20,484 bases of DNA. It comes from JAFGPJ01 sp964439135 (GTDB lineage: Bacteria > Planctomycetota > Phycisphaerae > Sedimentisphaerales > Anaerobacaceae). The position numbers were made by a program, and so were the translations under genes. This document shows, one piece after another, positions 1 through 8,215 of the stretch. Below the pieces are notes generated by a model. That model did not search any database and had not been told where the DNA came from. It saw nothing but the letters and a program-made list of their open reading frames with translations. Positions within the stretch are counted from its first letter, which is position 1; each line of letters begins with the position of its first letter. The stretch spans positions 1-20,484 of the forward strand of contig CAYTNN010000066.1 in NCBI GenBank assembly GCA_964439135.1, in the 5' to 3' direction.

Positions 1-444
1 CCCTTCGGCATTATTATGACGGGAATAGGCATTATCAGCCTGGCCGGCGTGGTGGTGAACAACGCTATCGTATTGCTGGCCTACACGCGTCAGCTTCAGG
101 CCCAGGGTATGGACCTGCTCGAAGCGGCCGAGGAAGCCGGGGTGACTCGTCTGCGGCCCGTAATGTTGACGGCGATGACTACAATCATCGGTCTGATACC
201 CATGGCCGTCGGCATCTCCTTCGACATTCATACGTTAACGTGGGCGACCCGGAGTGAATCCACGCAGTGGTGGCGCAACATGGCGGTAGTCGTTATCTTC
301 GGTCTGGGCTTCGCGACGATGCTGACGCTGGTGGTGGTTCCCTCGCTTTACGTCATGCTCAGCAGGCTCTGGCACCGGCTCGGATTCCAGGATGTTAATG
401 CTGAACATCCAAGAGGAAATCCGGATACAGCCGCCCCCCTATAG
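1..444 (+). CDS. RND-family efflux transporter, C-terminal fragment
   Basis: The open frame runs in from the left edge, so only the last 147 or so residues are visible. They match the C-terminal membrane domain of AcrB/HAE-1-type RND pumps: a GIISLAGVVVNNAIVLL helix, then a loop with LRPVMLTAMTTIIGLIPMA, then a last helix with FATMLTLVVVPSLYVML. These inner-membrane pumps use the proton gradient to export drugs, detergents or metals through a periplasmic adaptor and an outer-membrane channel; the partner genes would lie to the left and are not seen. The short hydrophilic tail after the last helix is normal for the family. Substrate cannot be told from this end. The family call is firm; the stop is TAG at 442-444. 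Confidence 0.93.
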   Translation, partial: PFGIIMTGIGIISLAGVVVNNAIVLLAYTRQLQAQGMDLLEAAEEAGVTRLRPVMLTAMTTIIGLIPMAVGISFDIHTLTWATRSESTQWWRNMAVVVIFGLGFATMLTLVVVPSLYVMLSRLWHRLGFQDVNAEHPRGNPDTAAPL

Positions 445-483
445 CGGGAATCTCAACACGAATCGTCTGCATCAGATAAGAAC

Positions 484-511
484 TTGCCTTGAAGCCCAGA
501 TTCTATATGAT
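484..511 (+). promoter_or_regulatory. Possible sigma70 promoter for the alcohol dehydrogenase
   Basis: TTGCCT (484-489) and TATGAT (506-511) are separated by 16 bp and lie about 50 bp before the dehydrogenase start. It is a consensus match by eye only. Confidence 0.33.
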
Positions 512-559
512 AGCTGGATGACAACAGGAGTTGTGTAACAGTAATAACAGGAGCTTAAA

Positions 560-1747
560 ATGAAGCTGGATTTTTCATACTACATGCCGACCAGAATTAT
601 CTTCGGCTGCGGCAAGCTGAGCGAGCTTGAAACCACGCCCTACCTTCCGGGCAGGAAAGCCCTCCTTGTAATCGGGGCCTCCGGGGCCATGAAGAAACAC
701 GGCTATCTCGACAGAGTGATTAAATACCTCAAAAGCAACGGCGTCGAAACGGTTGTGTATGACAGGATTCAGCCCAATCCTGTCTCGGAGCATGTCGAAG
801 AAGGGGCGTCCGTCGCCAAAGAAAACGGCTGCGATTTCGTCGTCGGTCTCGGTGGTGGCAGCTCCATCGACTCGGCAAAAAGCATCGCTGTAATGGCCGT
901 CAATCCGGGCCGGTATTGGGACTACATTGCCAGGGGAAGCGGCGGCGGAAAAACACCCGCTCACGGGGCGCTGCCCATCGTGGCTATAACGACGACCGCC
1001 GGGACGGGTACCGAAGCGGACCCATGGACAGTCATCACCAGAAGCGAGACAAACGAGAAGATCGGCTGGGGCGCCAATTGCACATTTCCGTGCCTGTCAA
1101 TCGTCGATCCCGAGCTGATGGTCAGCGTTCCTGCGAAAACGACCGCTTACACCGGGATGGATGCTTTCTTTCACTCGGTCGAAACGTACCTCGCAACGGT
1201 CAACCAGCCGACAAGCGATCACCTGGCATTGGAGGCGGTCGGCCTGATTACGAAATACCTGCCGATCGCCGTCAAGGACGGAACGAATATAGAAGCAAGA
1301 ACAAAGCTCGCCTGGGCCAACACCGAAGCGGGAATCTGCGAGTCGCTGTCCTGCTGTATTTCCCATCATTCGATGGAACATGCCGTCAGCGCATATTACC
1401 CGGAAGTCGCTCACGGTGCCGGCCTGACGATGCTTTCGGTTTCTTACTTCAGTTACTTAGCGGAAAGAAATCCGGCTCGCTTCGGCGATCTGGCGCGGGC
1501 AATGGGTGAGGATATTGAAGGCCTACCTGAAAAGGAAAGTGCCACGGCATTTATCGCCGGCTTGAAGAAGCTTATAGCAAATGTCGGTCTGAAAGAGCAA
1601 AAGCTCGCCGACTTCGGCATTCAGCGGGACGACCTGAAGGCTTTCGCCGAGAATTCTTTCTACGCTATGGGCAGTCTCTTCGACATCACGCCGGTAAAAC
1701 TGACGCTTGATGACGTTCTTGCCATATATGAAAATGCGTACGCTTAA
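560..1747 (+). CDS. Iron-containing (group III) alcohol dehydrogenase
   Basis: A 395-residue NAD(P)-dependent dehydrogenase of the Fe-ADH family (FucO, AdhB, YqhD and 1,3-propanediol dehydrogenase relatives), a soluble enzyme interconverting alcohols and aldehydes or ketones. The N-terminal dinucleotide domain carries GGGSSIDSAK at about residues 98-107 and TTTAGTGTEAD at about 144-154. The expected divalent-metal ligands are all present: D201 and H205 in GMDAFFHS, H270 before SMEH, and H285 in VAHG. Length is normal for the family. The start is supported by CAGGAG about 8 bases upstream. It is followed closely on the same strand by a small membrane protein, but nothing nearby indicates the substrate; fermentative alcohol or lactaldehyde reduction are both possible. 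Family certain, substrate unknown. Confidence 0.93.
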   Translation: MKLDFSYYMPTRIIFGCGKLSELETTPYLPGRKALLVIGASGAMKKHGYLDRVIKYLKSNGVETVVYDRIQPNPVSEHVEEGASVAKENGCDFVVGLGGGSSIDSAKSIAVMAVNPGRYWDYIARGSGGGKTPAHGALPIVAITTTAGTGTEADPWTVITRSETNEKIGWGANCTFPCLSIVDPELMVSVPAKTTAYTGMDAFFHSVETYLATVNQPTSDHLALEAVGLITKYLPIAVKDGTNIEARTKLAWANTEAGICESLSCCISHHSMEHAVSAYYPEVAHGAGLTMLSVSYFSYLAERNPARFGDLARAMGEDIEGLPEKESATAFIAGLKKLIANVGLKEQKLADFGIQRDDLKAFAENSFYAMGSLFDITPVKLTLDDVLAIYENAYA

Positions 1748-1790
1748 GTTGTAAACAATGTCAGACGCAACTGCATTTTGGGAGGTAACG

Positions 1791-2069
1791 ATGTTCAAGG
1801 ACCGGATGATTGTGTGGTTTCTGGAATATGTTTTTGGCGGCACGCTGGTAATCGTTCCGCTGGTCAGTCAATCTTTTCGTCGATTGGCCTGGACGGACGC
1901 GTACCTGTGGACTGCAAAGTTGTTCGTAGCCTGTCTCGGCGTCATTATGATTTCGTGTGCCAGTTCGATGAGACAGCGATTGCTCCTGGCAAAGCGGATC
2001 GACAAGCTTGCCGAACAAATTCAGGCAAATGCCGCATTCTCACGAATATCGGCAGAAGCGAAAGGCTAA
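1791..2069 (+). CDS. Small membrane protein of unknown function
   Basis: I do not recognise this 92-residue protein. The start chosen is ATG 1791 because GGAGG lies 5 bases before it; an ATG 33 bases further up is in frame but has no ribosome site. Two hydrophobic segments can be seen, about residues 8-26 and 37-57, followed by a charged, leucine-rich tail (about 61-92) that may form a short cytoplasmic helix or coiled coil. A cysteine (C56) lies at the end of the second helix. It begins 43 bases after the alcohol dehydrogenase stop and may be co-transcribed with it. It resembles no transporter or toxin family I can name. Confidence 0.6.
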   Translation: MFKDRMIVWFLEYVFGGTLVIVPLVSQSFRRLAWTDAYLWTAKLFVACLGVIMISCASSMRQRLLLAKRIDKLAEQIQANAAFSRISAEAKG

Positions 2070-2096
2070 ACGGCCCGGAGCCAATAACCGCCGTTT
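2068..2096. terminator. Possible bidirectional terminator between convergent genes
   Basis: AAACGGC (2068-2074) pairs with GCCGTTT (2090-2096) around a 15-base loop, in the 28-base gap between two convergent genes. The A and T ends give a short T-run on either strand. The stem is only 7 bp, so this is tentative. Confidence 0.38.
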
Positions 2097-2097
2097 C

Positions 2098-3843
2098 TCA
2101 GTACCCGATGGCGCAGCCGTCCTTGCGAGGATCGGACGCTCCGAAGTAGCGCCGGGGATTAGATTTTTTCCATATACCCTGATAGCCGCCGAACGCGCCT
2201 GCCCCGGGGCTGACTTTGTGCCCCATATAGGAAAGCCTTAGCTTTGTATCTTCCGGGATATGCCGTTCGAAACTTACCGAGCCGCCGCCAACCATTTTTC
2301 GCCCCGTCGGTGTCGAGCTTTCGGAATGCTGAATCCGCGGCTGCTCACCGGCCTGTTGTGGAGACATTCCGAAATCGAGGATGTTCATCAGCACCTGGAC
2401 ATGTCCCTGCGGCTGGAAATCGCCGCCCATGACTCCAAACGAAAAGACCGGCTCGGCATCTTTGGTCACGAACGCCGGAATGATAGTGTGGAAAGGCCGC
2501 TTGTGAGGCTCCAGTTTGTTGAGGTCGGCCGGATTGAGCGAGAACAACTGGCCCCGGTTCTGCAGGCAGAATCCCAGTCCGTCCGGCACAAAACTCGAAC
2601 CCCATCCGTAATAGATGCTCTGAATAAGCGAGACCATATTGCCTTCTTTGTCCGCGGCTGTCAGATAGATCGTATCCGAAGAGCTTTTGAGTCTGCCGGG
2701 CTCGACCTGCTGGGCGGCCCGTTTGGGATCGATCAGTTTGACACGCTGGGCGGCGTATTCTTTGGAGATAAGCGCTTTGAGGGGGACATCGGCAAAATCC
2801 ATGTCGGCGTAGTACACCGCACGATCCTCGAACGCCAGTTTCTTCGCTTCGACGAAAAGATGCAGTTGCTCGGCCGAGTTTGGTTCCATCGAACCGATAT
2901 CAAAGTGTTCCAGCAGATTAAGCATCTGCAGAGCGGCGATTCCCTGGCCGTTCGGCGGCAGCTCCCAGACATCGTAGCCGCGATAGCCCGTGCTGACCGG
3001 CTCGACCCAGTCGGCGGTGTGGTCGCGAAAATCACGCATTGAAAATCGTCCGCCGTTGGCCTGGGAAAACTTGACGATTTTTTCTGCAATCCGGCCCTCG
3101 TAGAACGCCTCGGCGCCGTCGCGAGCGATAATCTCGAAGAACTTTGCCATATCCTCATTCTTGAAAATGTCCCCGAATCGCAAAGGCTTGCCGTCGGGCA
3201 TGAACGTCTTGTGCGCGGCGGGATTGGCCTCTGAGCCGAGGGACCAGGAGCGGGCGATGACGGGCGTAACGCCGAATCCTTCGCGAGCGTAAAATATGGG
3301 TGCTTCGAGGACCTTCGCCAGATCGAGCCGGCCCAGTCTTTTCTGCAGCGCCGACCATCCGCTGACACACCCGGGGACACTCCATGCCAGCGGACCGCGA
3401 ACGGGAATCTCCTTCAGACCCAGTGCCGCTGCTTTATCCAGACTCCAGTCGTATGGCGAGCGGCCGCTCGCGTTTAGTCCGAGCAGTTTGCGCTGCTTTG
3501 CGTCCCAGACGATAGCGAACAAATCGCCGCCCGGCCCGCAACTCATCGGTTCGACCAGACTCAGCATGGCGTTAGCGCAGATGGCCGCATCTATAGCGTT
3601 GCCGCCTGCCTTGAGAATATCGACGCCGGCCATGCTGGCAAGGGGCTGGCTGGAGCAGACGAGACCATTTTGGCAGACGAGCGTCGAGCGGTTCTGGTTT
3701 CGATGCCGGAGCGCATCGGTATCGATAAAGATACTGTCGCCCGATGCCCGCGTGCCTCGCTGTCCGGCCAGAGACAGATTGCCACCAATCAAACCCGAAG
3801 ACCAGGCACAGCCGGCAAGTTTGAGAAATGAACGTCGTTTCAT
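2098..3843 (-). CDS. ggt: Exported gamma-glutamyltranspeptidase
   Basis: A 581-residue member of the gamma-glutamyltransferase family, which cleaves or transfers the gamma-glutamyl group of glutathione and related amides and matures by cutting itself into large and small subunits. Seen here: GGNAIDAAICAN and GPGGDLFAI near residues 80-111, RSP near 128 (likely substrate arginine region), PPNGQGIAALQML near 296-308, and SSDTIYLTAADKEGNMVS near 388-405, in which T391 is the expected N-terminal nucleophile of the small subunit. KRPFHTIIPAF follows. The start is ATG at 3843, with a GGAAAGGTGG ribosome site; an upstream in-frame ATG is unlikely. The N-terminus MKRRSFLKLAG looks like a Tat signal, implying a folded periplasmic enzyme. 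LAGC resembles a lipobox but lies too near the N-terminus. The gene stands alone with its own promoter. Confidence 0.93.
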   Translation of the reverse strand: MKRRSFLKLAGCAWSSGLIGGNLSLAGQRGTRASGDSIFIDTDALRHRNQNRSTLVCQNGLVCSSQPLASMAGVDILKAGGNAIDAAICANAMLSLVEPMSCGPGGDLFAIVWDAKQRKLLGLNASGRSPYDWSLDKAAALGLKEIPVRGPLAWSVPGCVSGWSALQKRLGRLDLAKVLEAPIFYAREGFGVTPVIARSWSLGSEANPAAHKTFMPDGKPLRFGDIFKNEDMAKFFEIIARDGAEAFYEGRIAEKIVKFSQANGGRFSMRDFRDHTADWVEPVSTGYRGYDVWELPPNGQGIAALQMLNLLEHFDIGSMEPNSAEQLHLFVEAKKLAFEDRAVYYADMDFADVPLKALISKEYAAQRVKLIDPKRAAQQVEPGRLKSSSDTIYLTAADKEGNMVSLIQSIYYGWGSSFVPDGLGFCLQNRGQLFSLNPADLNKLEPHKRPFHTIIPAFVTKDAEPVFSFGVMGGDFQPQGHVQVLMNILDFGMSPQQAGEQPRIQHSESSTPTGRKMVGGGSVSFERHIPEDTKLRLSYMGHKVSPGAGAFGGYQGIWKKSNPRRYFGASDPRKDGCAIGY

Positions 3844-3902
3844 AAGCTTCCACCTTTCCATAAGCAGCATGAACGGTTTACAAACCACTCCGAACAAGAG
3901 TT

Positions 3903-3930
3903 ATTGTACCTAAACGACCGGACAAATCAA
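3903..3930 (-). promoter_or_regulatory. Predicted promoter of the gamma-glutamyltranspeptidase gene
   Basis: On the minus strand, TTGATT (3925-3930) and TACAAT (3903-3908) are 16 bp apart. Transcription would begin near 3896, giving a leader of about 50 bases before ATG 3843. The spacer overlaps an inverted repeat described in the next entry. Confidence 0.55.
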
Positions 3931-3961
3931 GCAGACTGCTAATTCAGTACAAACTGTCCGG
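3918..3961. promoter_or_regulatory. Nested inverted repeat overlapping a promoter
   Basis: CCGGACA (3918-3924) is the reverse complement of TGTCCGG (3955-3961), and inside them AGCAG-A-CTGCT (3930-3940) is a second palindrome. The left arm sits in the spacer of the minus-strand promoter and the rest covers and precedes its -35 box. This placement suits a repressor or activator site; it could equally be chance. Confidence 0.4.
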
Positions 3962-4093
3962 CAAATCTCGATTGAAATTTCATAAAAATACTTCTGAAGT
4001 TTTTTCTGGACATTCGTATCTAAGCAGGTCAAATTATTAATAGTTGATTTATGAAAAGGAATTCCGAAAGTAAATTTAAGGAAAGGTCATAAA

Positions 4094-5950
4094 ATGTTTC
4101 TTCCCATTCCATCACCAATCCGCAAACTTCTCAAGATTCTGCGAGGCGGCGTTTCGCCGGTAATTATCTTCATCTCGATTATGCTGGGCTTTACATTCGG
4201 CCTGATACCTGGCTTCTCGGGACTGCACGCTATTCTTATAGCGTTAGTGTTCCTGCTGAATGTTCATCTCGGGATGTTCCTCATGTCGGCGGCTTTAGGC
4301 AAAGCCCTGTGTTTTGCCGCTGCTCCCGTGCTCTATCATATAGGAATGGCCGTCCAGAGCTCCCTGTCCGGACTGCTGAAATTCCTGGCGGCGATACCCA
4401 TTATCGGCATAACAGACTTCAACAGGTACGCCGTTGTAGGCGGCTTAATAGCCGGGCCGGTTATAGGGATTATCGCGGGATTGCTTATGGCCAAGTCGGT
4501 TATCGGTTTTCGTCGTATGATATTGAAAGCCGAAGAGAATTCCGAGAAATTCAAGAAATGGTATTCGAATAAATGGGTGCGAATACTCGACCGCATTCTA
4601 ATCGGCAAACGGACAAAGGACACTAAGTCACTCTTCACCGTCAAGACCAAACTCATACGCAAGGCTGGTGTCGCTTTTGCCGTAATCCTGTTAGTTATAT
4701 TCGGCGTAGGGACCCACTTTCTTAAGGATACAAAGATCAAAGAATACGCCGCAGCCAGACTCACTCAGGTAAACGGTGCCGAAGTCAACCTTGAAACGCT
4801 CAAACTTTCCGTCCTGAACGGCGAAGCTTCGGTTTCCGGCATACAGGTTACCGATGCCAATAATCCCGGAAACAACCAGATTGCCGTGGAGAACATCTCT
4901 GCAGATGCCAGTGTCTATAACCTAATGCTGGGCAAAGTTGTCTTAGACAAAGTGAGGTTGTCGGATGTTCAGTTCAATCAGAAGCGTCAAACGCCCGGCA
5001 AGGTAATCGAAACAAAAGCCGAGGAGCCGGAAGTCTTCGATCCGTGCGAATACAAGGTGGCGGCCGGCGATATCAGCAAGCTCGATAAGTACCTCCAAAA
5101 CGCCAAGGCCATGAGGGAATGGCTGCAAAAGGCCCGAAAATGGCTGCCCGACCCTAATGATAAAGAGGGCGAAGCACCCGTGGATCAGGCGCCAATCAAG
5201 TATCTCGACTATCTCATTGCCCGTGCTAATGTGCCATCCTCAGCACGTTTCCTTGCCAGGGATGTGCTGCTGGAGAAGGTTGGAATAAAATCGCCCGTTT
5301 TCGGCAGCAGTAATATCAGCATAGAGAATCTCAATGATGCCCCGTCTGCCACTGCCTTGCCTATCAACTTGAAGGTCAAGTCGAACGAGACGCCGCTTGA
5401 AATGAACATGACCTTCGATTACAGCTCGGGAGAAAAGGTACCGAAGGTAACGGGGAATTTTACCAAGCTGGATCTGAGTAAATTGCAGTCGAATCTAAGC
5501 AGCGGTGCGGGCCTGAACTTTACATCCGGTCTCGCTTCGGGGCAGTTCAACGGCCTGATTACAAGCGAATCAATCGACCTTACCGTTGATATCGAAGTAC
5601 AGAACATGCAGGCCAGCTCCCAAGGCGACGGAATTCTGGGCCTTGGTGGCCAGACGACATCCGAAGCCTTCAAAATCCTCAAAGACCTTAAGACAACGAT
5701 CAAGATAGTAGGCCCGACCACCGAACCTCGGCTTGTGTTTGACACTCACGGACTCCAGGATAGTATCAAGCAGGCGCTGGTAAAAGCCGGCAAGGAGAGG
5801 CTGTCGGAAGAAATCGACAAACAAGTCGAAAAACAGCTTGGCGACAAACTCGGAGACAAGGTCCCGGAGGAGTTGAAAGATGTTATCAAGGAGCCGAAAG
5901 ATCTTATGAAAGGCCTCGGAGGTCTGCTCGGCGGGAAGGAAGACAAATAG
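4094..5950 (+). CDS. TIGR03546-like membrane domain fused to TIGR03545/AsmA-like domain
   Basis: A 618-residue membrane protein of unknown function with two parts. Residues 1-135 resemble the small TIGR03546 family (related to DUF2062): PSPIRKLLKILRGGVSP, then a glycine-rich hydrophobic hairpin with GLIPGFSGLHA near 36-46, and further helices near 47-80 and 112-133. After a basic stretch comes one more membrane helix (about 190-209). From about 215 the sequence resembles TIGR03545/AsmA-type domains: NGAEVNLETLKLSVLNGEAS, GIQVTDANNP and LGKVVLDKVRLSDVQF. The charged C-terminus (about 555-618) looks helical. As I recall them, the two families are usually separate adjacent genes; here they are one chain. 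AsmA-like proteins act in lipid traffic to the outer membrane, so an envelope role is likely but inferred. GGAAAGG supports the start. Confidence 0.78.
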   Translation: MFLPIPSPIRKLLKILRGGVSPVIIFISIMLGFTFGLIPGFSGLHAILIALVFLLNVHLGMFLMSAALGKALCFAAAPVLYHIGMAVQSSLSGLLKFLAAIPIIGITDFNRYAVVGGLIAGPVIGIIAGLLMAKSVIGFRRMILKAEENSEKFKKWYSNKWVRILDRILIGKRTKDTKSLFTVKTKLIRKAGVAFAVILLVIFGVGTHFLKDTKIKEYAAARLTQVNGAEVNLETLKLSVLNGEASVSGIQVTDANNPGNNQIAVENISADASVYNLMLGKVVLDKVRLSDVQFNQKRQTPGKVIETKAEEPEVFDPCEYKVAAGDISKLDKYLQNAKAMREWLQKARKWLPDPNDKEGEAPVDQAPIKYLDYLIARANVPSSARFLARDVLLEKVGIKSPVFGSSNISIENLNDAPSATALPINLKVKSNETPLEMNMTFDYSSGEKVPKVTGNFTKLDLSKLQSNLSSGAGLNFTSGLASGQFNGLITSESIDLTVDIEVQNMQASSQGDGILGLGGQTTSEAFKILKDLKTTIKIVGPTTEPRLVFDTHGLQDSIKQALVKAGKERLSEEIDKQVEKQLGDKLGDKVPEELKDVIKEPKDLMKGLGGLLGGKEDK

Positions 5951-5992
5951 CAAAAGTCCGGGGACGCTGGTAGCAGTTTGAAGAGGGAAATT

Positions 5993-6094
5993 ATGGTTGA
6001 TTTCCTCATCATAGTCAGCAAGCGTGCAAGGTTCACATCAATTTACTACGACAGAGTAAAAGACTACGGCGGCAAAATTCCACGAGGCCCATGA
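5993..6094 (+). CDS. Possible small ORF, 33 residues
   Basis: A short frame from ATG 5993 to TGA 6092-6094, with GAGGG five bases before the start. It encodes a small basic peptide beginning MVDFLIIVSKRARF and ending KIPRGP. I recognise no family. It fills part of the gap between the fusion protein and the MscS channel. The ribosome site is the only support, so it may be noise. Confidence 0.25.
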   Translation: MVDFLIIVSKRARFTSIYYDRVKDYGGKIPRGP

Positions 6095-6177
6095 AATGTA
6101 TTTAGATCAGATAAGGTGTACGTATCGAGATCTCAATATTCCCTGATCAATACAGGATTATTTGAGGAGATAAAGTC

Positions 6178-6990
6178 ATGGAACAGGTTCTAAATACAAT
6201 TTATTCATATCTGGTGACTTACGGGTTGAGAATCGTTGCTGCATTGGTGATTTTTGTCGTGGGACGCTGGGTAGCAAAATTCCTTTCGAAATCAGTCAAG
6301 AAAGGAATGATCAAAGCTAATGTAGATGAAACATTAGCCGGTTTCACCCAAAATTTGTGTTACATCGCGTTGCTTGCGTTTGTTATCATTGCTGCGTTGA
6401 AAAAGCTGGGAGTGCCAATGACCGAGTTTACCGTTGTTGTTGGAGCAGCCGGATTGGCAATTGCTTTTGCACTCCAGGGATCATTAGCCAACTTCGCGGC
6501 AGGTGTAATGCTCATTATTTTCAAACCCTTCAAGGCCGGTGATTTTGTGGAAGCGGGCGGTAAGGCGGGGACTGTACAAAAGATTCAGATATTCAATACG
6601 ATTCTCAACTCGCCCGATAACGTGCGGATCATTATTCCGAATGGCCAGATAACAGGCGGCAACATTATGAATTACACGGCCAATGGGACAAGGCGCATAG
6701 ATTTGGTGGTCGGTGTTTCCTATGAAGATGACCTGAAAAAAACTCAGCAGGTAATTGAAAAAATTATCTCAAGCGATGAACGAATTCTCAAAGAACCAGT
6801 ATATACCATAGCCGTCTCAGAACTGGGAGACAGCAGCGTTAACTTTGTTGTACGTCCCTGGGTCAATACTGCCGACTACTGGGGTGTCCGATTTGATATA
6901 ACGGAGAAAATTAAACTCGCTCTTGATAAAAACGGTATCACAATACCTTATCCACAGCATGATATTCACATGAAAAGCGGTGCTGCTTAA
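6178..6990 (+). CDS. mscS: MscS-family mechanosensitive ion channel
   Basis: A 270-residue small-conductance mechanosensitive channel, close in length to E. coli MscS (286). These inner-membrane heptamers open under tension and release solutes after a hypo-osmotic shock. Visible parts: first helix about 13-32, second about 55-76, and the pore-lining third helix with VVVGAAGLAIAFALQGSLAN and FAAGVMLIIFKPF (about 86-118). Next come the beta domain with GDFVEAGGKAGTVQKI and the signature VRIIIPNGQI, then the alpha/beta domain ending ITIPYPQHDIH. GAGGAG lies 8 bases before ATG. It sits between an AsmA-like fusion protein and an outer-membrane barrel, consistent with an envelope or osmotic group. 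The family call is secure. Confidence 0.95.
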   Translation: MEQVLNTIYSYLVTYGLRIVAALVIFVVGRWVAKFLSKSVKKGMIKANVDETLAGFTQNLCYIALLAFVIIAALKKLGVPMTEFTVVVGAAGLAIAFALQGSLANFAAGVMLIIFKPFKAGDFVEAGGKAGTVQKIQIFNTILNSPDNVRIIIPNGQITGGNIMNYTANGTRRIDLVVGVSYEDDLKKTQQVIEKIISSDERILKEPVYTIAVSELGDSSVNFVVRPWVNTADYWGVRFDITEKIKLALDKNGITIPYPQHDIHMKSGAA

Positions 6991-7036
6991 ACATTAACGG
7001 CTGTGAGGTTGTAAAATACAATTGTGATTTTGGTAA

Positions 7037-7066
7037 GACGTCGCATTTGGCGTCACAGTTTTATTT
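7037..7066 (+). terminator. Possible terminator after the MscS gene
   Basis: GACGTCG (7037-7043) pairs with TGGCGTC (7048-7054), with two G-T pairs and a CATT loop, and CAGTTTTATTT follows. It lies 46 bases after the channel's stop. The imperfect stem keeps confidence modest. Confidence 0.4.
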
Positions 7067-7093
7067 AATGGATTGTAATGAAAGGAGATTGCC

Positions 7094-8122
7094 ATGCGTT
7101 ATCGAATACTGATTGTATTGGCATGTTTGGTGCTGTGTGCCCAAATAAGCCACGGAGATGAAATTCTTTTGAAGAATGGAGATCGTATTTCCGGTAAAAT
7201 TCAACATCTTGTAGATGGGAAATTAGCCTTCAAGGCAGACGTTGCAGGGCCAGTCACTGTGGATTTATCCGACATCCAGACTTTAAGCAGCGATGATCCG
7301 ATCACGGTCAACCTCAAGGACGGGACAGGTTTGTATCAAAAAGTCATGAGCGCCGAGCTCAACCGGTTTGCCATAGATGGCACTGTTACAACAAAGGCTC
7401 AGGAATTCGCGGTAAGCGATATCGTCTCTATCAATCCGCCTATAAAGCCCATGCCGAAATGGAAAGGGGATATTTCCGTCGGGATTACCTCTACACACGG
7501 CAATACAACAACCGAGATGTTCAGCGCCAACGCCAATTTGACCAAACGTACTGAAAAAGATCGCACGACGGTCAGCACGGATTACGCAAAGGGAACACAG
7601 AAAGACCAGAACACCGGTGAAGATGTAACTATTGAAGACTGGTGGCGTGCAAAAGGCAAGTACGACTACTTTTTCACTAAGAAGATGTATGGTTATCTGG
7701 ACGGTCGATACGAAAAAGATGCCATTGCCGAGCTGGACCGGCGTATGATTATCGGTCTCGGTGCCGGCTATCAATGGATCGAATCTGATGATATGAACTT
7801 TTCGTCAGAGTTCGGTCTGGCGTCGCTTTATGAGAAGTTCGACAACCAGACTGACAGCAGTAGTGAAATTTCGCTACAGCTTGGCTACAACTTCGACAAG
7901 AAGCTCCGCAAGAATATAAAGTTTGTACATGATCTGACGTATTATCCAGCTATTGATTCATTCTCCAACTACTTACTTACTACAACCGCCGGGCTCCGTG
8001 CCGATTTTACCGAGACGTTTTTTATTACTCTCAAAACGATCTTCAACTACGACTCAACACCGGCAATTGGTGCTCATAAAACTGATGTAAAATATTTTCT
8101 CGGCTTAGGCTATCGATTTTAA
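7094..8122 (+). CDS. DUF481 outer-membrane beta-barrel protein
   Basis: A 342-residue secreted protein. The N-terminus MRYRILIVLACLVLCAQISHG is a Sec signal peptide, probably cut before DEILLKNGDRISG. Residues about 22-115 form a small beta domain (LKNGDRISGKI; VDLSDIQTL) often seen before DUF481. From about 123 (WKGDISVGITSTHGNTTT) the DUF481/YdiY-like barrel begins, with alternating aromatic strands such as GKYDYFFTKKMYGYLDGRYE and LGLGYRF at the end. The terminal phenylalanine preceded by tyrosine fits the C-terminal signal recognised by the BAM complex. E. coli YdiY is salt-induced; with an MscS neighbour, an osmotic-stress link is plausible but inferred. AAGGAG precedes the start. Molecular function in the family is not established. 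Confidence 0.88.
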   Translation: MRYRILIVLACLVLCAQISHGDEILLKNGDRISGKIQHLVDGKLAFKADVAGPVTVDLSDIQTLSSDDPITVNLKDGTGLYQKVMSAELNRFAIDGTVTTKAQEFAVSDIVSINPPIKPMPKWKGDISVGITSTHGNTTTEMFSANANLTKRTEKDRTTVSTDYAKGTQKDQNTGEDVTIEDWWRAKGKYDYFFTKKMYGYLDGRYEKDAIAELDRRMIIGLGAGYQWIESDDMNFSSEFGLASLYEKFDNQTDSSSEISLQLGYNFDKKLRKNIKFVHDLTYYPAIDSFSNYLLTTTAGLRADFTETFFITLKTIFNYDSTPAIGAHKTDVKYFLGLGYRF

Positions 8123-8170
8123 ACCGGCCTGCATGATTTAATCAGGCTCTGATAGCGATATATGACCGGT

Positions 8171-8215
8171 GTCCTCTGCCCTTTGTTATAGGAGGATCAA
8201 TGTCAGGCAGAGGAC
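8171..8215 (+). promoter_or_regulatory. Hairpin presenting a ribosome site in its loop
   Basis: GTCCTCTGCC (8171-8180) and GGCAGAGGAC (8206-8215) are perfect reverse complements. The 25-base loop contains AGGAGG (8190-8195) and the ATG (8200) of the leader ORF. In RNA this would display, rather than bury, the ribosome site, and translation of the leader would open the right arm. Confidence 0.55.

Noticed and set aside
2260..3042. 260-residue plus-strand frame opposite the transpeptidase
   Set aside because: Shadow of a gene with full family motifs on the other strand and no ribosome site.
5959..6277. GGGACGCTGG(G)TAGCA occurs both before and inside the MscS gene, as if from a partial duplication
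   Set aside because: The match is about 15 bases with one gap and does not extend on either side, so coincidence is more likely than a duplicated fragment.
6948..6956. A perfect DnaA box TTATCCACA
   Set aside because: It is alone, lies inside the MscS coding sequence where it encodes part of IPYPQHD, and has no neighbouring boxes or A+T-rich unwinding region.
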